A program made the position numbers and the translations under genes. Below the pieces are notes generated by a model. That model did no database searches and was not told where the DNA came from. It saw only the letters and a list, made by a program, of their open reading frames with translations. A stretch of 64,000 nt of DNA from assembly GCF_028863665.1 (NCBI RefSeq), contig NZ_JARBFX010000004.1, positions 496,001 through 560,000 of the forward strand, given 5' to 3'. The number at the start of each line of letters is the position of its first letter. The stretch's first letter is position 1. This stretch comes from Aquabacter sediminis. Lineage in GTDB: Bacteria > Pseudomonadota > Alphaproteobacteria > Rhizobiales > Xanthobacteraceae. This document shows, one piece after another, positions 44,591 through 53,837 of the stretch.

Positions 44591-46069
44591 TCACGCGCTG
44601 GCGCGGCGGGAGGCGAGGCGCAGGTCGGCGGTGCGGTCGGGAATGGAAATGAGGAAGGTGGCGCCCATGGTGCCTTCCACCAGGCGCAATTCTCCGCCGT
44701 GCGCGCGCACCAGTTCGTCGGCGATGGGCAGGCCGAGCCCGGTGCCGCCGCGGCGCGCCGAGGCCTGGAAGGCGGCGAACAGGCGCTCGCGGCGATCGGC
44801 GGGAATGCCGGGGCCGGTATCGCTGACCTCGATCTCCACCACCGTGCCGCGGCGGCGGGCGGAGATGCGGATCTGGTCGCGGGTGGGATCGTTGGGCGTG
44901 CGGGCCTCCAGCGCCTGGCGGGCATTGCGGGTGAGGTTGAGCAGCACGCGGAACAACTGGTCGGGGTCCGCATCCACGGCGATGGAGCGGTCGAGGGAGG
45001 CGATCCAGCCAATGGGCGAATCGGGGCCAAGGCCTAGGGTCTCGCGCACCTCTTCCAGCAGGGGCGCCAGCTCCACCTTGCGGCGCACGGGCAGCGCCTC
45101 CTGGGCACGGCCATAAGAGAGCGTCTGCTCGCAATAGGTGATGGCCCGGTCGAGCGCGTTCATGAGCTTGGGGGCGAAGCGCTGGACGGTGGGGTCCGGC
45201 AGGTCGGCGAGGCGGTCCGAGATGAGCTGGACCGAGGCGAGCAAATTGCGCAGGTCGTGGTTGATCTTCGACACCGCCATGCCCAGTGCGGCGAGGTGGG
45301 ACTTCTGCGCCAGGGTCTGCGAGAGGCCGCGCTGCAATTCCGCGAGGGCCTCCTCGGCGATGCCGATCTCGTCGCCCCGGCCGGATGGCACGATGATGCG
45401 CGAGGCATCCTCCGGCGCCTCGCGATAGGCGCTCATGCGCTCGGTCAGGCGCCGCATGGGCCGCACGAACATGCGGTGGAGGCTCACATAGACCAGCAGG
45501 CCGGCAATGCCGGACACCAGCAGCGAGAGCACGGAGAGCGTGGCGCCGAACCGCAGCATGGCGGCGCGCAGCGGCTTTTCGGAGAGGACGATCTCCAGGA
45601 AGTCGCCGTCGCGGGGCGCGGCGGCCACCACGCGCAAGGTGCGGTCGCCGCCGGAAATGAGGGTGTCGACCGCTTCCCACACCGCCTCCAGCATGGTGGT
45701 CTGGCGCATGTCGATGTGCAGGTCGATGGTGGGCGGCATGTCGGACATGGCAAGCAGGCGCCGGGTGTCCTCGCGCTTGACCACCACCACCTGGGCCCCG
45801 ACGCTTTCCAGCACCTGGCGGGCCAGTTCCGGCGGCACGGTTTCCTCGGGCGCCGCCTCCAGGACCAAAGCGGCAGTGCGCGCGGCGGCCACGCGGTCGG
45901 AGAGCCAGCGCTGGCGGAAGGTGGCCATGGACGGCACGAAGATGGCAAGCTCCGCCGCCGTCACGAAGGCGATGGTGAGCAGCAGGAGTTTTCCGGACAG
46001 CCCGAGCCGTACGCGCCGCTCCTTGAGCGCGCGTGTCGTACCGGAAAAGGAGTCCTGGAGCCTGTACAT
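44591..46069 (-). CDS. Orphan membrane sensor histidine kinase
   Basis: The ~492-residue protein has two hydrophobic segments (about 25-47 and 155-178 from ATG 46069) around a periplasmic domain, a HAMP-like stretch, the phospho-His in SKINHDLRNLL and an ATPase with DTGPGIP and GGTGLGLPIADE. The H-box NHDLRN is a variant of the usual HELR/KNPL. ATG at 46069 fits the family-like start; ATG at 46111 adds 14 residues. No response regulator is adjacent. It follows the HPr gene on the same strand after ~180 bases, so it may be read with the PTS/Chv block. Confidence 0.83.
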   Translation of the reverse strand: MYRLQDSFSGTTRALKERRVRLGLSGKLLLLTIAFVTAAELAIFVPSMATFRQRWLSDRVAAARTAALVLEAAPEETVPPELARQVLESVGAQVVVVKREDTRRLLAMSDMPPTIDLHIDMRQTTMLEAVWEAVDTLISGGDRTLRVVAAAPRDGDFLEIVLSEKPLRAAMLRFGATLSVLSLLVSGIAGLLVYVSLHRMFVRPMRRLTERMSAYREAPEDASRIIVPSGRGDEIGIAEEALAELQRGLSQTLAQKSHLAALGMAVSKINHDLRNLLASVQLISDRLADLPDPTVQRFAPKLMNALDRAITYCEQTLSYGRAQEALPVRRKVELAPLLEEVRETLGLGPDSPIGWIASLDRSIAVDADPDQLFRVLLNLTRNARQALEARTPNDPTRDQIRISARRRGTVVEIEVSDTGPGIPADRRERLFAAFQASARRGGTGLGLPIADELVRAHGGELRLVEGTMGATFLISIPDRTADLRLASRRASA

Positions 46070-46247
46070 GCCTTCCAAGCCAAGGCGGCACGCACCTCTT
46101 GCGGCCACCATGCCTTCATAATCGCGCGATTGTGGCTTTCGGCAGGCTGCAAGGCCAGCTTTGCGTCACGCGGCGGCGCCCACGGAATGACGCCAATGGC
46201 CAGGCTGGAGCTTGCCCCGACATGCCGGCGAAGCCGGTGCGCCGGAC

Positions 46248-46604
46248 CTATTCCTCTTCGCCGAACCGGTTGGCCACCAGGGCGGTCAGCGCCTCCATCA
46301 CATCCTGCGCCTCCTTGCCGGTGGCGGTGACGGTGACGGTGGTCCCAGGCGCGGCGGCCAGCATCATCAGGCCCATGATGGAATTGCCTTCCACCGCCTC
46401 GCCATTGCGGCACACGGTGACGGAGGCGGTGAAGCGCTCCACCGTCTGCACGAACTTGGCGGAGGCCCGGGCATGCAGGCCGCGCTTGTTGATGATGGGA
46501 AGCACCCGGACGAGGGCGCCAGGAGGAGCGGGAGACCCACAGGCCTCGGTCACGGCCTCCGCTGGCACGCTCTCACTTTCCGGCAAGGACACGACTTGCG
46601 ACAT
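46248..46604 (-). CDS. ptsH: HPr phosphocarrier of the regulatory PTS
   Basis: HPr carries phosphate from enzyme I on a His and can be phosphorylated on a Ser by HprK. Both are present: His44 in GLHARAS and Ser75 in GNSIMGL, 31 residues apart as in classical HPr (15 and 46). At 118 residues it has an extra ~28-residue N-terminal tail. It overlaps the EIIA gene by 32 bases. No EIIB/EIIC sugar permease is present, so it should serve signalling rather than sugar uptake. Confidence 0.9.
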   Translation of the reverse strand: MSQVVSLPESESVPAEAVTEACGSPAPPGALVRVLPIINKRGLHARASAKFVQTVERFTASVTVCRNGEAVEGNSIMGLMMLAAAPGTTVTVTATGKEAQDVMEALTALVANRFGEEE

Positions 46605-46974
46605 TGATGTATTTCCGGCCGGCTTCCTGCGCCACGTTTACCGCCTCGGCCAGAGGCAATTCGGCGCGGACCTTGGCGAGCTTCACCAGCATGGGGAGAT
46701 TGATCCCCGCCACCACTTCCACGTCGGGCGCGTTCATCACGGAGATGGCGAGGTTGGAAGGGGTGCCGCCGAACATGTCGGTGAGGATGACCACGCCCTG
46801 GCCCGCCCGCACGCGGTCCACCGCCTCGATGATGTCGTGGCGGCGGCGCTCCATATCGTCGTCGGGGCCGATGGTGACCGCGGCAATCTGGCTCTGCGGG
46901 CCCATGACATGCTCCAGAGCGGAGCAGAATTCTGTGGCCAGGCGGCCATGGGTGACGAGAACGAGACCGATCAT
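46573..46974 (-). CDS. PTS EIIA of the mannose (EIIA-Man) type
   Basis: The 133-residue domain takes phosphate from HPr on His9 (LVTHGRLA) and has the DMFGGTPSN stretch of the fold. In Alphaproteobacteria this stand-alone EIIA works without a permease and has been tied to regulation of carbon and nitrogen responses. It lies between hprK and ptsH in the same direction. Confidence 0.9.
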   Translation of the reverse strand: MIGLVLVTHGRLATEFCSALEHVMGPQSQIAAVTIGPDDDMERRRHDIIEAVDRVRAGQGVVILTDMFGGTPSNLAISVMNAPDVEVVAGINLPMLVKLAKVRAELPLAEAVNVAQEAGRKYINVASRVLAGK

Positions 46975-47088
46975 GTTCCCTCCGCCTCAGCCAGTTCGGG
47001 GCGGAGGCCTCCCGCAGTGCGGGACCGCCATATTCAGAGCGGCTCAAAAATTACGCAAGGGGTGCATCGCACAAAAGCACAAAACCCT

Positions 47089-47553
47089 TCAGGGATTCTT
47101 GCCCTTCAGGAAGGCCGCGACCACGAGCCGGGCGTCCATTCCTTGCGGAATTGAAAGGCGGGGGATCTGGAAGCCTTCCAGGCTTGCAAAGCTGCCCGCG
47201 ACCTCCGGCAGGCGTGTGGCATCTCCTGCCGCAAGATCGATCACCAACCCTACCGGCGCGTACGCCAGATAGGGAAAGCGGCGGATGCCGAGGTAGCGCA
47301 CCTCGATCAGGCCGGCGAGCGTGGACGGCGCGCGGGCGAGGAGGCCATCCGGCGTCGGGGTCAGGTGCACCCGGTCGTCAGCCACCAGATCCGCCGCCGG
47401 CAAGGCGCGGGGCGGGTCCAGCATGAGGGCGAGGGCGAGGGTGGACTTGCCGGCTCCCGATGGGCCACGGATCAGGAGCCCGGTCTCGCCCACACGCACG
47501 CAACTGGCGTGGATGGTGGGTGAGGGCGCGCCCGGGCCGGGACCGTCTGACAC
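47089..47553 (-). CDS. hprK: HPr kinase/phosphorylase, short alphaproteobacterial form
   Basis: HprK phosphorylates or dephosphorylates HPr on its Ser. This 154-residue protein holds only the C-terminal catalytic domain: Walker A GPSGAGKST (30-38) and the acidic ADLVADDRVHL strand. The N-terminal domain of Gram-positive HprK is absent, normal for this lineage. It starts four bases past the chvG stop and leads into EIIA and HPr. Confidence 0.9.
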   Translation of the reverse strand: MSDGPGPGAPSPTIHASCVRVGETGLLIRGPSGAGKSTLALALMLDPPRALPAADLVADDRVHLTPTPDGLLARAPSTLAGLIEVRYLGIRRFPYLAYAPVGLVIDLAAGDATRLPEVAGSFASLEGFQIPRLSIPQGMDARLVVAAFLKGKNP

Positions 47554-47556
47554 CGC

Positions 47557-49356
47557 TCAACCCGCCGGCAGGCGCACCATGAGGCGCGCGCCCAGCACCG
47601 TTTCCTCGCCGTCCGCATCCTTGCCCATGCGGTTCTCGGCCCAGATCTTGCCGCCATGGGCCTCCACGATCTGGCGCGAGATGGACAGGCCGAGGCCCGA
47701 ATTCTGGCCGAAGCCCTGGTGGGGCCGGTCGGTGTAGAAGCGCTCGAAAATCTTTGCGAGCGCATCGGGGCGCACGCCCGGCCCCTCGTCGTCGACGATG
47801 ATTTCCGCGCCCTGCTTCAGGCGCCGGCAGGTGACGGTCACGGTGCCGCCGCTGGGCGAGAAGGAGCGGGCATTGGAGACCAGATTGTCCACCACCTGGC
47901 CAAGCCGCGAGGCATGGCCGACGATCACATAATCCGCCGGCGCCCCCGGCGCGCGCTCGAACTGGAGGGCGACGCTCACCCCGTCATCCTTGCGCACGTC
48001 CTGGGCCATGCCCACCACCATTTCCAGCATCTGGCGCAGGTCCACATTGGTGGCTTCCTGGCGCTGGAGCTCGGCATCCAGGCGGCTGGCGTCGGAAATG
48101 TCTGAGATCAGGCGATCGAGACGCTTCACGTCGTGCTGGATCACCTCCATGAGCCGGTCGCGGGACTTGTCGGTCTTGGCGAGCGGCAGCGTCTCCACGG
48201 CGGAGCGCAGGGAGGTAAGGGGGTTCTTCAACTCGTGCGCCACGTCGGCGGCGAAGCTCTCAATGGCCTCGATGCGGTTATAGAGCGCCGAGGTCATGTC
48301 GCGGAGCGCGCCGGACAGGTGGCCGATCTCGTCCGAGCGGGAGGTGAAGTCGGGGATCTCCACCCGGCTCTTGATGCGCCGGCGCACACGTTCCGCGGCC
48401 GCGGCGAGCTTGCGCACGGGATCGGCGATGGTGCCGGCCAGCAGGATGGACAGGAGCACCATCACCACCGCCGCCACCAGGAAGACGCGCACGATGACGA
48501 AGCGCTCCGCCTCCACCGCCTGGTCGATCTCCCCGCCCTGGGTGGAGAGCAGCAGGACGCCGAGAATGGCGCGGAAGCGCTGGATGGGCACCGCCACGGA
48601 GACCACCACGCGGCCGCGATCATCCACCCGCACGGCGCTCGCCTTCTGGCCGAGGGCGGCGGAGGCGACTTCCGGATAGTCCTTGCCGCTCTGGGGGCCC
48701 AGTTCCTTGTAAAGCGGCAGTTCCCGCCGCCCGATCCAGCTCTGCACCCACCGCCAGGCGCGCTGCAGAAGGCCGGGCGGAGCCTCGGTGGGCGGGGGCA
48801 GGTCGAAGCGCAGGATCTCGCCCTTGGAATAGAGCGAGCGGGTGTCCAGCAGCATCACCCCGTCGCGGTCATAGATGCGCGCGCGGGTGCCGGTGGGGCC
48901 GACCAGGCGCCGCAGAACCGGGGCCACCCGTTCCGGATTGATGGGGAATTCCAGCGGCGCGAAGCCCTCTTCCGCCGGCCCGTAGCTGTCGCCGGTCTGA
49001 AGCTCCAGGAGCTTTTCCGGATCGATCGTGATGGCGTTGGTTTCCACCTGGGCCGAGCCGGCAATGGCGGCGGCGATGATCTCGCCCTGCACCAGGAGGC
49101 TCTGCACGCGGGCATCGATGAGGCCGGCGCGGAATTCCGACAGATAGAGAATGCCCGAGACGAGCGCGCAGAGCCCCGCCAGATTGAGCAGCACGATGCG
49201 CCGCGTCAGGCTGGAGAAGCTCTTGAACGCCACGAACTGGCGGATGCGACGCAGCAGGCCCCAGAACCCGCGCGGACGCGGGGCGGGGCGCAGGTCCGCC
49301 GGGATGTCTTCGGTCTGGGCCGTCATGGCTGTGGGCGCCGGGGCGCCCGGCCTCAC
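47557..49356 (-). CDS. chvG: Sensor histidine kinase ChvG (ExoS)
   Basis: ChvG senses acidic pH and envelope state in rhizobia and agrobacteria and phosphorylates ChvI. The 599-residue protein has an N-terminal cytoplasmic tail, TM1 (about 50-72), a large periplasmic domain, TM2 (about 275-300), HAMP, the phospho-His374 in [16 protein letters not shown] and an ATPase with DDEGPGV and [14 protein letters not shown] at 49356 overlaps the chvI stop and has AAGGA upstream; ATG at 49326 lacks such a site. Confidence 0.92.
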   Translation of the reverse strand: MRPGAPAPTAMTAQTEDIPADLRPAPRPRGFWGLLRRIRQFVAFKSFSSLTRRIVLLNLAGLCALVSGILYLSEFRAGLIDARVQSLLVQGEIIAAAIAGSAQVETNAITIDPEKLLELQTGDSYGPAEEGFAPLEFPINPERVAPVLRRLVGPTGTRARIYDRDGVMLLDTRSLYSKGEILRFDLPPPTEAPPGLLQRAWRWVQSWIGRRELPLYKELGPQSGKDYPEVASAALGQKASAVRVDDRGRVVVSVAVPIQRFRAILGVLLLSTQGGEIDQAVEAERFVIVRVFLVAAVVMVLLSILLAGTIADPVRKLAAAAERVRRRIKSRVEIPDFTSRSDEIGHLSGALRDMTSALYNRIEAIESFAADVAHELKNPLTSLRSAVETLPLAKTDKSRDRLMEVIQHDVKRLDRLISDISDASRLDAELQRQEATNVDLRQMLEMVVGMAQDVRKDDGVSVALQFERAPGAPADYVIVGHASRLGQVVDNLVSNARSFSPSGGTVTVTCRRLKQGAEIIVDDEGPGVRPDALAKIFERFYTDRPHQGFGQNSGLGLSISRQIVEAHGGKIWAENRMGKDADGEETVLGARLMVRLPAG

Positions 49357-50054
49357 ATTTCCTTAAAGCGATAGCCGACCCCGTACAGGGTCTCGATCAT
49401 GTCGAAATTGTCGTCCACCGACTTGAACTTCTTGCGCAGGCGCTTGATGTGGCTGTCGATGGTGCGGTCGTCCACATAGACCTGATCGTCATAGGCCGCA
49501 TCCATCAGGGCATTGCGGCTCTTGACCACGCCCGGGCGCTGGGCGAGCGCCTGGAGGATCAGGAACTCGGTGACGGTGAGGGTGACCGGCTCGCCCTTCC
49601 AGGCGCAGGTGTGGCGCTCCGGGTCCATGCGCAGCTGGCCGCGCTCCAGGACCTTGGCGCTGTCGGTCTCGCGCGGCGCGGTGCCGTCCTTGGCGCCGAT
49701 CCGGCGCAGGATGGCCTTCACGCGCTCCACCAGGAGGCGCTGGGAGAAGGGCTTCTTGATGAAGTCGTCGGCGCCCATCTTGAGGCCGAACAATTCGTCG
49801 ATCTCCTCGTCCTTGGAGGTGAGGAAGATCACCGGCATGTCCGTCTTCTGGCGCACCCGGCGCAAGAGCTCCATGCCGTCCATGCGGGGCATCTTGATGT
49901 CGAAGATGGCAAGGTCCGGCGGATTGGTCTTGAAGCCGTCCAGCGCGGACACTCCGTCGGTATAGGTGTCGATCCGATAGCCTTCCGCCTCCAACGCAAT
50001 GGAGACCGAGGTCAGGATGTTGCGGTCGTCGTCGACCAGGGCGATCGTGGGCAT
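49353..50054 (-). CDS. chvI: Response regulator ChvI (OmpR family)
   Basis: The 233-residue regulator has an N-terminal receiver (acidic pocket VDDD, phospho-Asp52 in [10 protein letters not shown], Lys in KKPF) and a C-terminal winged helix with [14 protein letters not shown]. With ChvG it controls acid-response, envelope and exopolysaccharide genes. ATG at 50054 with AGAGGTG upstream is the family start; the longer frame is not conserved. It heads the chvI-chvG-hprK-EIIA-ptsH run. Confidence 0.93.
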   Translation of the reverse strand: MPTIALVDDDRNILTSVSIALEAEGYRIDTYTDGVSALDGFKTNPPDLAIFDIKMPRMDGMELLRRVRQKTDMPVIFLTSKDEEIDELFGLKMGADDFIKKPFSQRLLVERVKAILRRIGAKDGTAPRETDSAKVLERGQLRMDPERHTCAWKGEPVTLTVTEFLILQALAQRPGVVKSRNALMDAAYDDQVYVDDRTIDSHIKRLRKKFKSVDDNFDMIETLYGVGYRFKEM

Positions 50055-50144
50055 GACACCTCTTTCATGCGTCGGAGCGGCTGTTTTCAGCCTGTTTCGG
50101 TGAAGCCGGTTCGCGTGGCCGAAATGTGACACCGGGTCCGATCA

Positions 50145-50164
50145 TTCCCGGAAAATAACGGGAA
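50145..50164. promoter_or_regulatory. Palindrome TTCCCG-N8-CGGGAA between chvI and hugZ
   Basis: Six-base perfect arms lie at 50145-50150 and 50159-50164 in the divergent spacer, 91 bases from the chvI start. It has operator-like symmetry; the bound factor is unknown, and ChvI itself usually uses direct repeats. Confidence 0.35.
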
Positions 50165-50255
50165 ATCACACAATCTCCAAACCCTTCCCGTTTGCCTTGC
50201 TTGACGGATGGGGACAGGGGCCGCACATCCCCCGGTCAGAGCAGGAGAAAAGGCC

Positions 50256-50966
50256 ATGTCGCAGCCTCGGGAAAAGGCTGCCGCGCGGGCGCGGCAGGTG
50301 GTGGCGGAAGCCGGTTTCGCGGCGCTTGCGACCCTGGAGCCGGAGGGCGCGCCCTATGCCTCCCTGGTGGCGGTGGCGCTCGATCTGGACGGCCGGCCGC
50401 TGCTGCTGCTCTCCACTCTGGCGCGCCACACCCGCAACCTGACGGCCGATTCCCGCGTCTCGCTCCTGTTTGCCGGTCCGCGCGGAGAGGACCCGCTGAA
50501 TGCCCCGCGCGTCAGCCTTCTGGGCGAGATCGCCGCGGTGCCGGCGGAGGAGGCCAAGGCCATCTATCTCGCCCGCCATCCCCTGGCCTCCGGCTATGCG
50601 GACTTCACCGATTTCTCCTTCTACCGCATGGCGGTGCGGGAGGCCCATCTGGTGGAGGGATTCGGGCGCATCGTCACCTTGCCGGGCGCGGACGTGGGCG
50701 TGGACTGGACCGGCGCCGAAGCGCTGAAGGGGGCCGTGGACGGCATCGTCTCCCACATGAACGAGGATCACCTTGACGCCATCGAGGGCTATGCCCACCG
50801 CCTCCTGAAGGAGACCGACACCGGTTGGCGGATGCTCTCCATCGATCCCGAGGGCACCACGCTTATTCTCGGCGATCGCACCCGCCGGCTGGACTTTGCC
50901 GGCCGCATCACCAATGCCGGCGAGGCGCGCAAGATGCTGGTTGCGCTGGTGCGGGGCGGCGATTGA
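50256..50966 (+). CDS. HugZ-like heme-utilisation/flavin-reductase-fold protein
   Basis: The 236-residue protein pairs an N-terminal pyridoxamine-phosphate-oxidase fold (FAALATLEPEGAPYASLV; RHTRNLTADSRVSLLF) with a C-terminal DUF2470 domain starting near SHMNEDHLDAIEGYA. This matches HugZ/HutZ-type heme-degrading or heme-handling proteins. ATG at 50256 has AGGAG upstream; the frame 16 residues longer lacks one. It is divergent from chvI. Confidence 0.82.
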   Translation: MSQPREKAAARARQVVAEAGFAALATLEPEGAPYASLVAVALDLDGRPLLLLSTLARHTRNLTADSRVSLLFAGPRGEDPLNAPRVSLLGEIAAVPAEEAKAIYLARHPLASGYADFTDFSFYRMAVREAHLVEGFGRIVTLPGADVGVDWTGAEALKGAVDGIVSHMNEDHLDAIEGYAHRLLKETDTGWRMLSIDPEGTTLILGDRTRRLDFAGRITNAGEARKMLVALVRGGD

Positions 50967-51143
50967 GAGGTGGTGGCGGGGCAGGGATGATCGGGCGATA
51001 CTCCAAAAGCTGAGGCGCGCAGGCGCCGCAGCGGGCAAGGGGATGCTTCTTTTCCCCTGAGGCCGGGCAGCGGGCGAGGGGTTCAGCCACAGCCCATTCC
51101 CGTCTCCTTTTCCGGTCCTGATGGTCCCGCAGGAGTCCCGAAC

Positions 51144-51608
51144 GTGGTTGAGATCGCATTGCGCGTGAACGGTGAAGCGCGATCCGCGCAGGCGGACGAG
51201 GGCGCTGCCCTCATCCATGTGCTGCGCAACCTCCTGGACCTGAAGGCGACGCGCTTCGGCTGCGGGCAGGAGCAGTGCGGCGCCTGCATGGTGCTGGTGG
51301 ACGGCAAACCCACCTTTTCCTGCACCTTCCCCGCCACCGATGCCGCCGGCCGGGAAGTGGAGACCGCCGAGGCGCTCGTCTCCCATCCCCTGCGCGAGGC
51401 TTTCCTGGAGCTTCAGGCCGGCCAGTGCGGCTATTGCCTCTCCGGCATCCTCATGTCCGCCAAGGGCCTGTTGGACCGCGCCCCCGATCCGGCGCGCGAG
51501 GAGATCATCGCCGCGCTCGATCCCCATCTGTGCCGCTGCGGCGCGCACGAGCGCATCATCGGCGCGGTGGCGCTGGCCGCCGCGCGTCTGCGGGGAGCGG
51601 CGGCATGA
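51144..51608 (+). CDS. Two-[2Fe-2S] subunit of a molybdenum hydroxylase
   Basis: The 154-residue electron-transfer subunit has a plant-ferredoxin domain (CGQEQCGACMVLVDG, then a fourth Cys in FSCTFP) and a helical domain with the second cluster (GQCGYC and CRCGAH). It matches CoxS/NicA/IorA small subunits. GTG at 51144 has AGGAG eight bases upstream. Its stop overlaps the large-subunit start (ATGA). Confidence 0.9.
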   Translation: MVEIALRVNGEARSAQADEGAALIHVLRNLLDLKATRFGCGQEQCGACMVLVDGKPTFSCTFPATDAAGREVETAEALVSHPLREAFLELQAGQCGYCLSGILMSAKGLLDRAPDPAREEIIAALDPHLCRCGAHERIIGAVALAAARLRGAAA

Positions 51609-53719
51609 TCCCCAATGCCTTGCCCTTGAGCCTCCAGGACAATCCCCGTCTCGACCAGTGGGTCGGCTTCCCCGCGCCGGGCCGGGTGAGCGTGCGCACC
51701 GGCAAGGTGGAACTGGGGCAGGGTGTGCTCACCGCGCTGCTCCAGATCGCCGCCGAGGAGCTGGATGTGGCTCCCGAGCGCATCGACCTGACCTCCGGCG
51801 ACACCGCGTCCACGCCCAATGAAGGCTTCACCGCCGGCAGCCTCTCCATCCAGGTGGGCGGGGCGGCGCTACGCCTGGTGGCGGCGGAAGTGCGCGCCCT
51901 GCTGCTGGAGGCGGCGGCACGCCAACTCCAGGTGGATGCGGCGCGGCTCGCCGTGGCGGATGGCACCATCCTCAAGGACGGGGCGCCGAGCGGCATCGAC
52001 TATTGGCGTCTCGCCCCGGCGCTGGATCTGTCCCAGGCTGCCACTGGTGCCGCGCCGGTCAAGGCTGCGGGGCAGCTCCGCCTGGTGGGCCAGGACCTGC
52101 CGCGCACCGATTTGCCCGCAAAGCTCGGTGGCGCGCCCTTCATCCAGGATCTGGCCCCGCCGGACCTTCTCCATGCCCGCGTGCTCCATCGTCCCCGCCG
52201 GGGCGCGCATCTGGAAGCCGTGGACGAGGCCGGCGCCGCGCGGCTCGGCGCCGTGACCTTCCACCGCTCGGGCGATGTGGTCGCGGTGATCGGGGAGGAT
52301 GAAGCGGAAGTCCAGGCGGCCTTCACCCGCCTCAAGGACAGCGCCCGCTGGACGGGCGGCGTGGAGCTGAAGGAAACCGACGCGGAAGCCGTCACCCTGC
52401 TGGATCGGCCCACCGCCCCGCCCCGGGTGGTGGAGCGCGGCGCTCCGTCCGGCGCGCCCGTCGTGCGGCGGCTGGAGGCGACCTATTCCAAGCCCTATAT
52501 CGCCCACGGCTCCATCGCCCCCTCCTGCGGACTTGCGAAATTCGAGGAGGGCCGGCTGACTGTCTGGACCCATGCCCAGGGCGTCTTTGCCTTGCGCGGG
52601 TCCATCGCCCGGGCGCTGGGGCTGGATCCGGCCTTGGTCCATGTGGTCCACCACCAGGGCGCCGGCTGCTACGGCCATAACGGGGCCGATGATGCCGCCT
52701 TCGATGCCGCCTTCGTGGCTCTGGCGCGGCCGGGGCGCACGGTGCGGGTGCTGTGGACGCGGGAGGACGAGCTGAGCGTTGCGCCGTTCGGCGCCGCCAT
52801 GGTGGTGAAGCTCGCCGCCGGCCTTGATGCGTCCGGCCGGCCGGTGGACTGGACCCTCGACGTGTTCAGCCCCAGCCATGGGGGGCGGCCCGGCATGAAC
52901 GGCGCCGTCAACCTTCTGACCCCCTTGGCCCTGGCGACGCCACCCGACGATCCCGCCCCCACGGACCTGCCGGATGCGGCCGGGGGAGGTGCCTCGCGCA
53001 ACGCCTTCCTGCTCTATGACCTGCCGCACCAGAAGATGGTGCATCATTTCATCACCGATGCGCCGGTGCGCACGTCCTCCATGCGCGGGCTGGGCGCCTT
53101 CGCCAACGTGTTCGCGCTGGAATCCTTCCTGGACGAGGCGGCGGAGGCGGCGGGCCTGGACCCGGTGGCCTATCGCCTCTCCCTGATGTCTGACCCGCGC
53201 GCCCGCGCGGTGATCGAAGAAGCCGCCCGCATGTGCCATTGGGACATGCCGCCCCCCGATGGCTTCGCGCGGGGCTTCGCCTTCAGCCGCTACAAGAATT
53301 CCGCCGCCTATCTGGCCATGGCGGTGGAACTGGCGGTGGAAGAGGAGGTGCGCGTCTCGCGCGTGTGGTGCGCGGTGGATGGCGGGCTGATCGTCAATCC
53401 CGATGGCGCCCGCAACCAGATCGAGGGCGGCGTCATCCAGGCTTTGTCCTGGACGCTGAAGGAGCAGGTGCGCTTCGCCGAGGGCGCGGTGTCGTCCAAC
53501 ACCTGGGAGACCTATCCCATCCTGCGCTTCTCCGAGGTGCCGCGCATCGAGACCCGCCTCATCGGCGATCCCGCCCATCCCCCGCTGGGGATCGGCGAGG
53601 TGTCGCAGGGGCCCACCGCCGCCGCGGTGGGGAATGCGGTGGCCGCTGCGCTCGGCGCGCGGCTGCGCCACCTGCCGCTGACGCGCGAGCGCATCATGGC
53701 GGCGCTCCTGGAGGCGTGA
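51605..53719 (+). CDS. Molybdopterin subunit of a xanthine-oxidase-family hydroxylase (NicB/IorB-like)
   Basis: The 704-residue large subunit should hydroxylate a heterocycle or aldehyde at the molybdenum site. The catalytic Glu lies in LGIGEVSQGP near the C-terminus; GVLTALLQIAAEELDV and VDGGLIVNPDGARNQIEGG are family marks. It is truncated at neither end. With the iron-sulfur subunit it forms a two-subunit NicAB/IorAB-type enzyme; there is no FAD subunit and no cytochrome c next to it, so the electron acceptor is unclear. Substrate unknown; nicotinate-, isoquinoline- or aldehyde-type compounds are possible. Confidence 0.85.
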   Translation: MIPNALPLSLQDNPRLDQWVGFPAPGRVSVRTGKVELGQGVLTALLQIAAEELDVAPERIDLTSGDTASTPNEGFTAGSLSIQVGGAALRLVAAEVRALLLEAAARQLQVDAARLAVADGTILKDGAPSGIDYWRLAPALDLSQAATGAAPVKAAGQLRLVGQDLPRTDLPAKLGGAPFIQDLAPPDLLHARVLHRPRRGAHLEAVDEAGAARLGAVTFHRSGDVVAVIGEDEAEVQAAFTRLKDSARWTGGVELKETDAEAVTLLDRPTAPPRVVERGAPSGAPVVRRLEATYSKPYIAHGSIAPSCGLAKFEEGRLTVWTHAQGVFALRGSIARALGLDPALVHVVHHQGAGCYGHNGADDAAFDAAFVALARPGRTVRVLWTREDELSVAPFGAAMVVKLAAGLDASGRPVDWTLDVFSPSHGGRPGMNGAVNLLTPLALATPPDDPAPTDLPDAAGGGASRNAFLLYDLPHQKMVHHFITDAPVRTSSMRGLGAFANVFALESFLDEAAEAAGLDPVAYRLSLMSDPRARAVIEEAARMCHWDMPPPDGFARGFAFSRYKNSAAYLAMAVELAVEEEVRVSRVWCAVDGGLIVNPDGARNQIEGGVIQALSWTLKEQVRFAEGAVSSNTWETYPILRFSEVPRIETRLIGDPAHPPLGIGEVSQGPTAAAVGNAVAAALGARLRHLPLTRERIMAALLEA

Positions 53720-53723
53720 TCGG

Positions 53724-53764
53724 GGGAGAGGGACGAACGGGGCGATTTTCGCTTTCCCTCTCCC
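53724..53764 (+). terminator. Hairpin after the molybdenum hydroxylase gene
   Basis: GGGAGAGGG (53724-53732) pairs with CCCTCTCCC (53756-53764), five bases after the stop. The loop contains a T-rich patch; no U-run follows the stem. Confidence 0.4.
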
Positions 53765-53837
53765 GGCTCAAGTGATCAGATGATAAATACATAATGAAGA
53801 ATGCGGCGCCCCTGAAGGCGCCGAAGGGAGGACGCAC

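Noticed and set aside
50908-51143. A gene in the spacer before the iron-sulfur subunit
   Set aside because: Frames are short, Pro/Arg-rich and lack a ribosome binding site.
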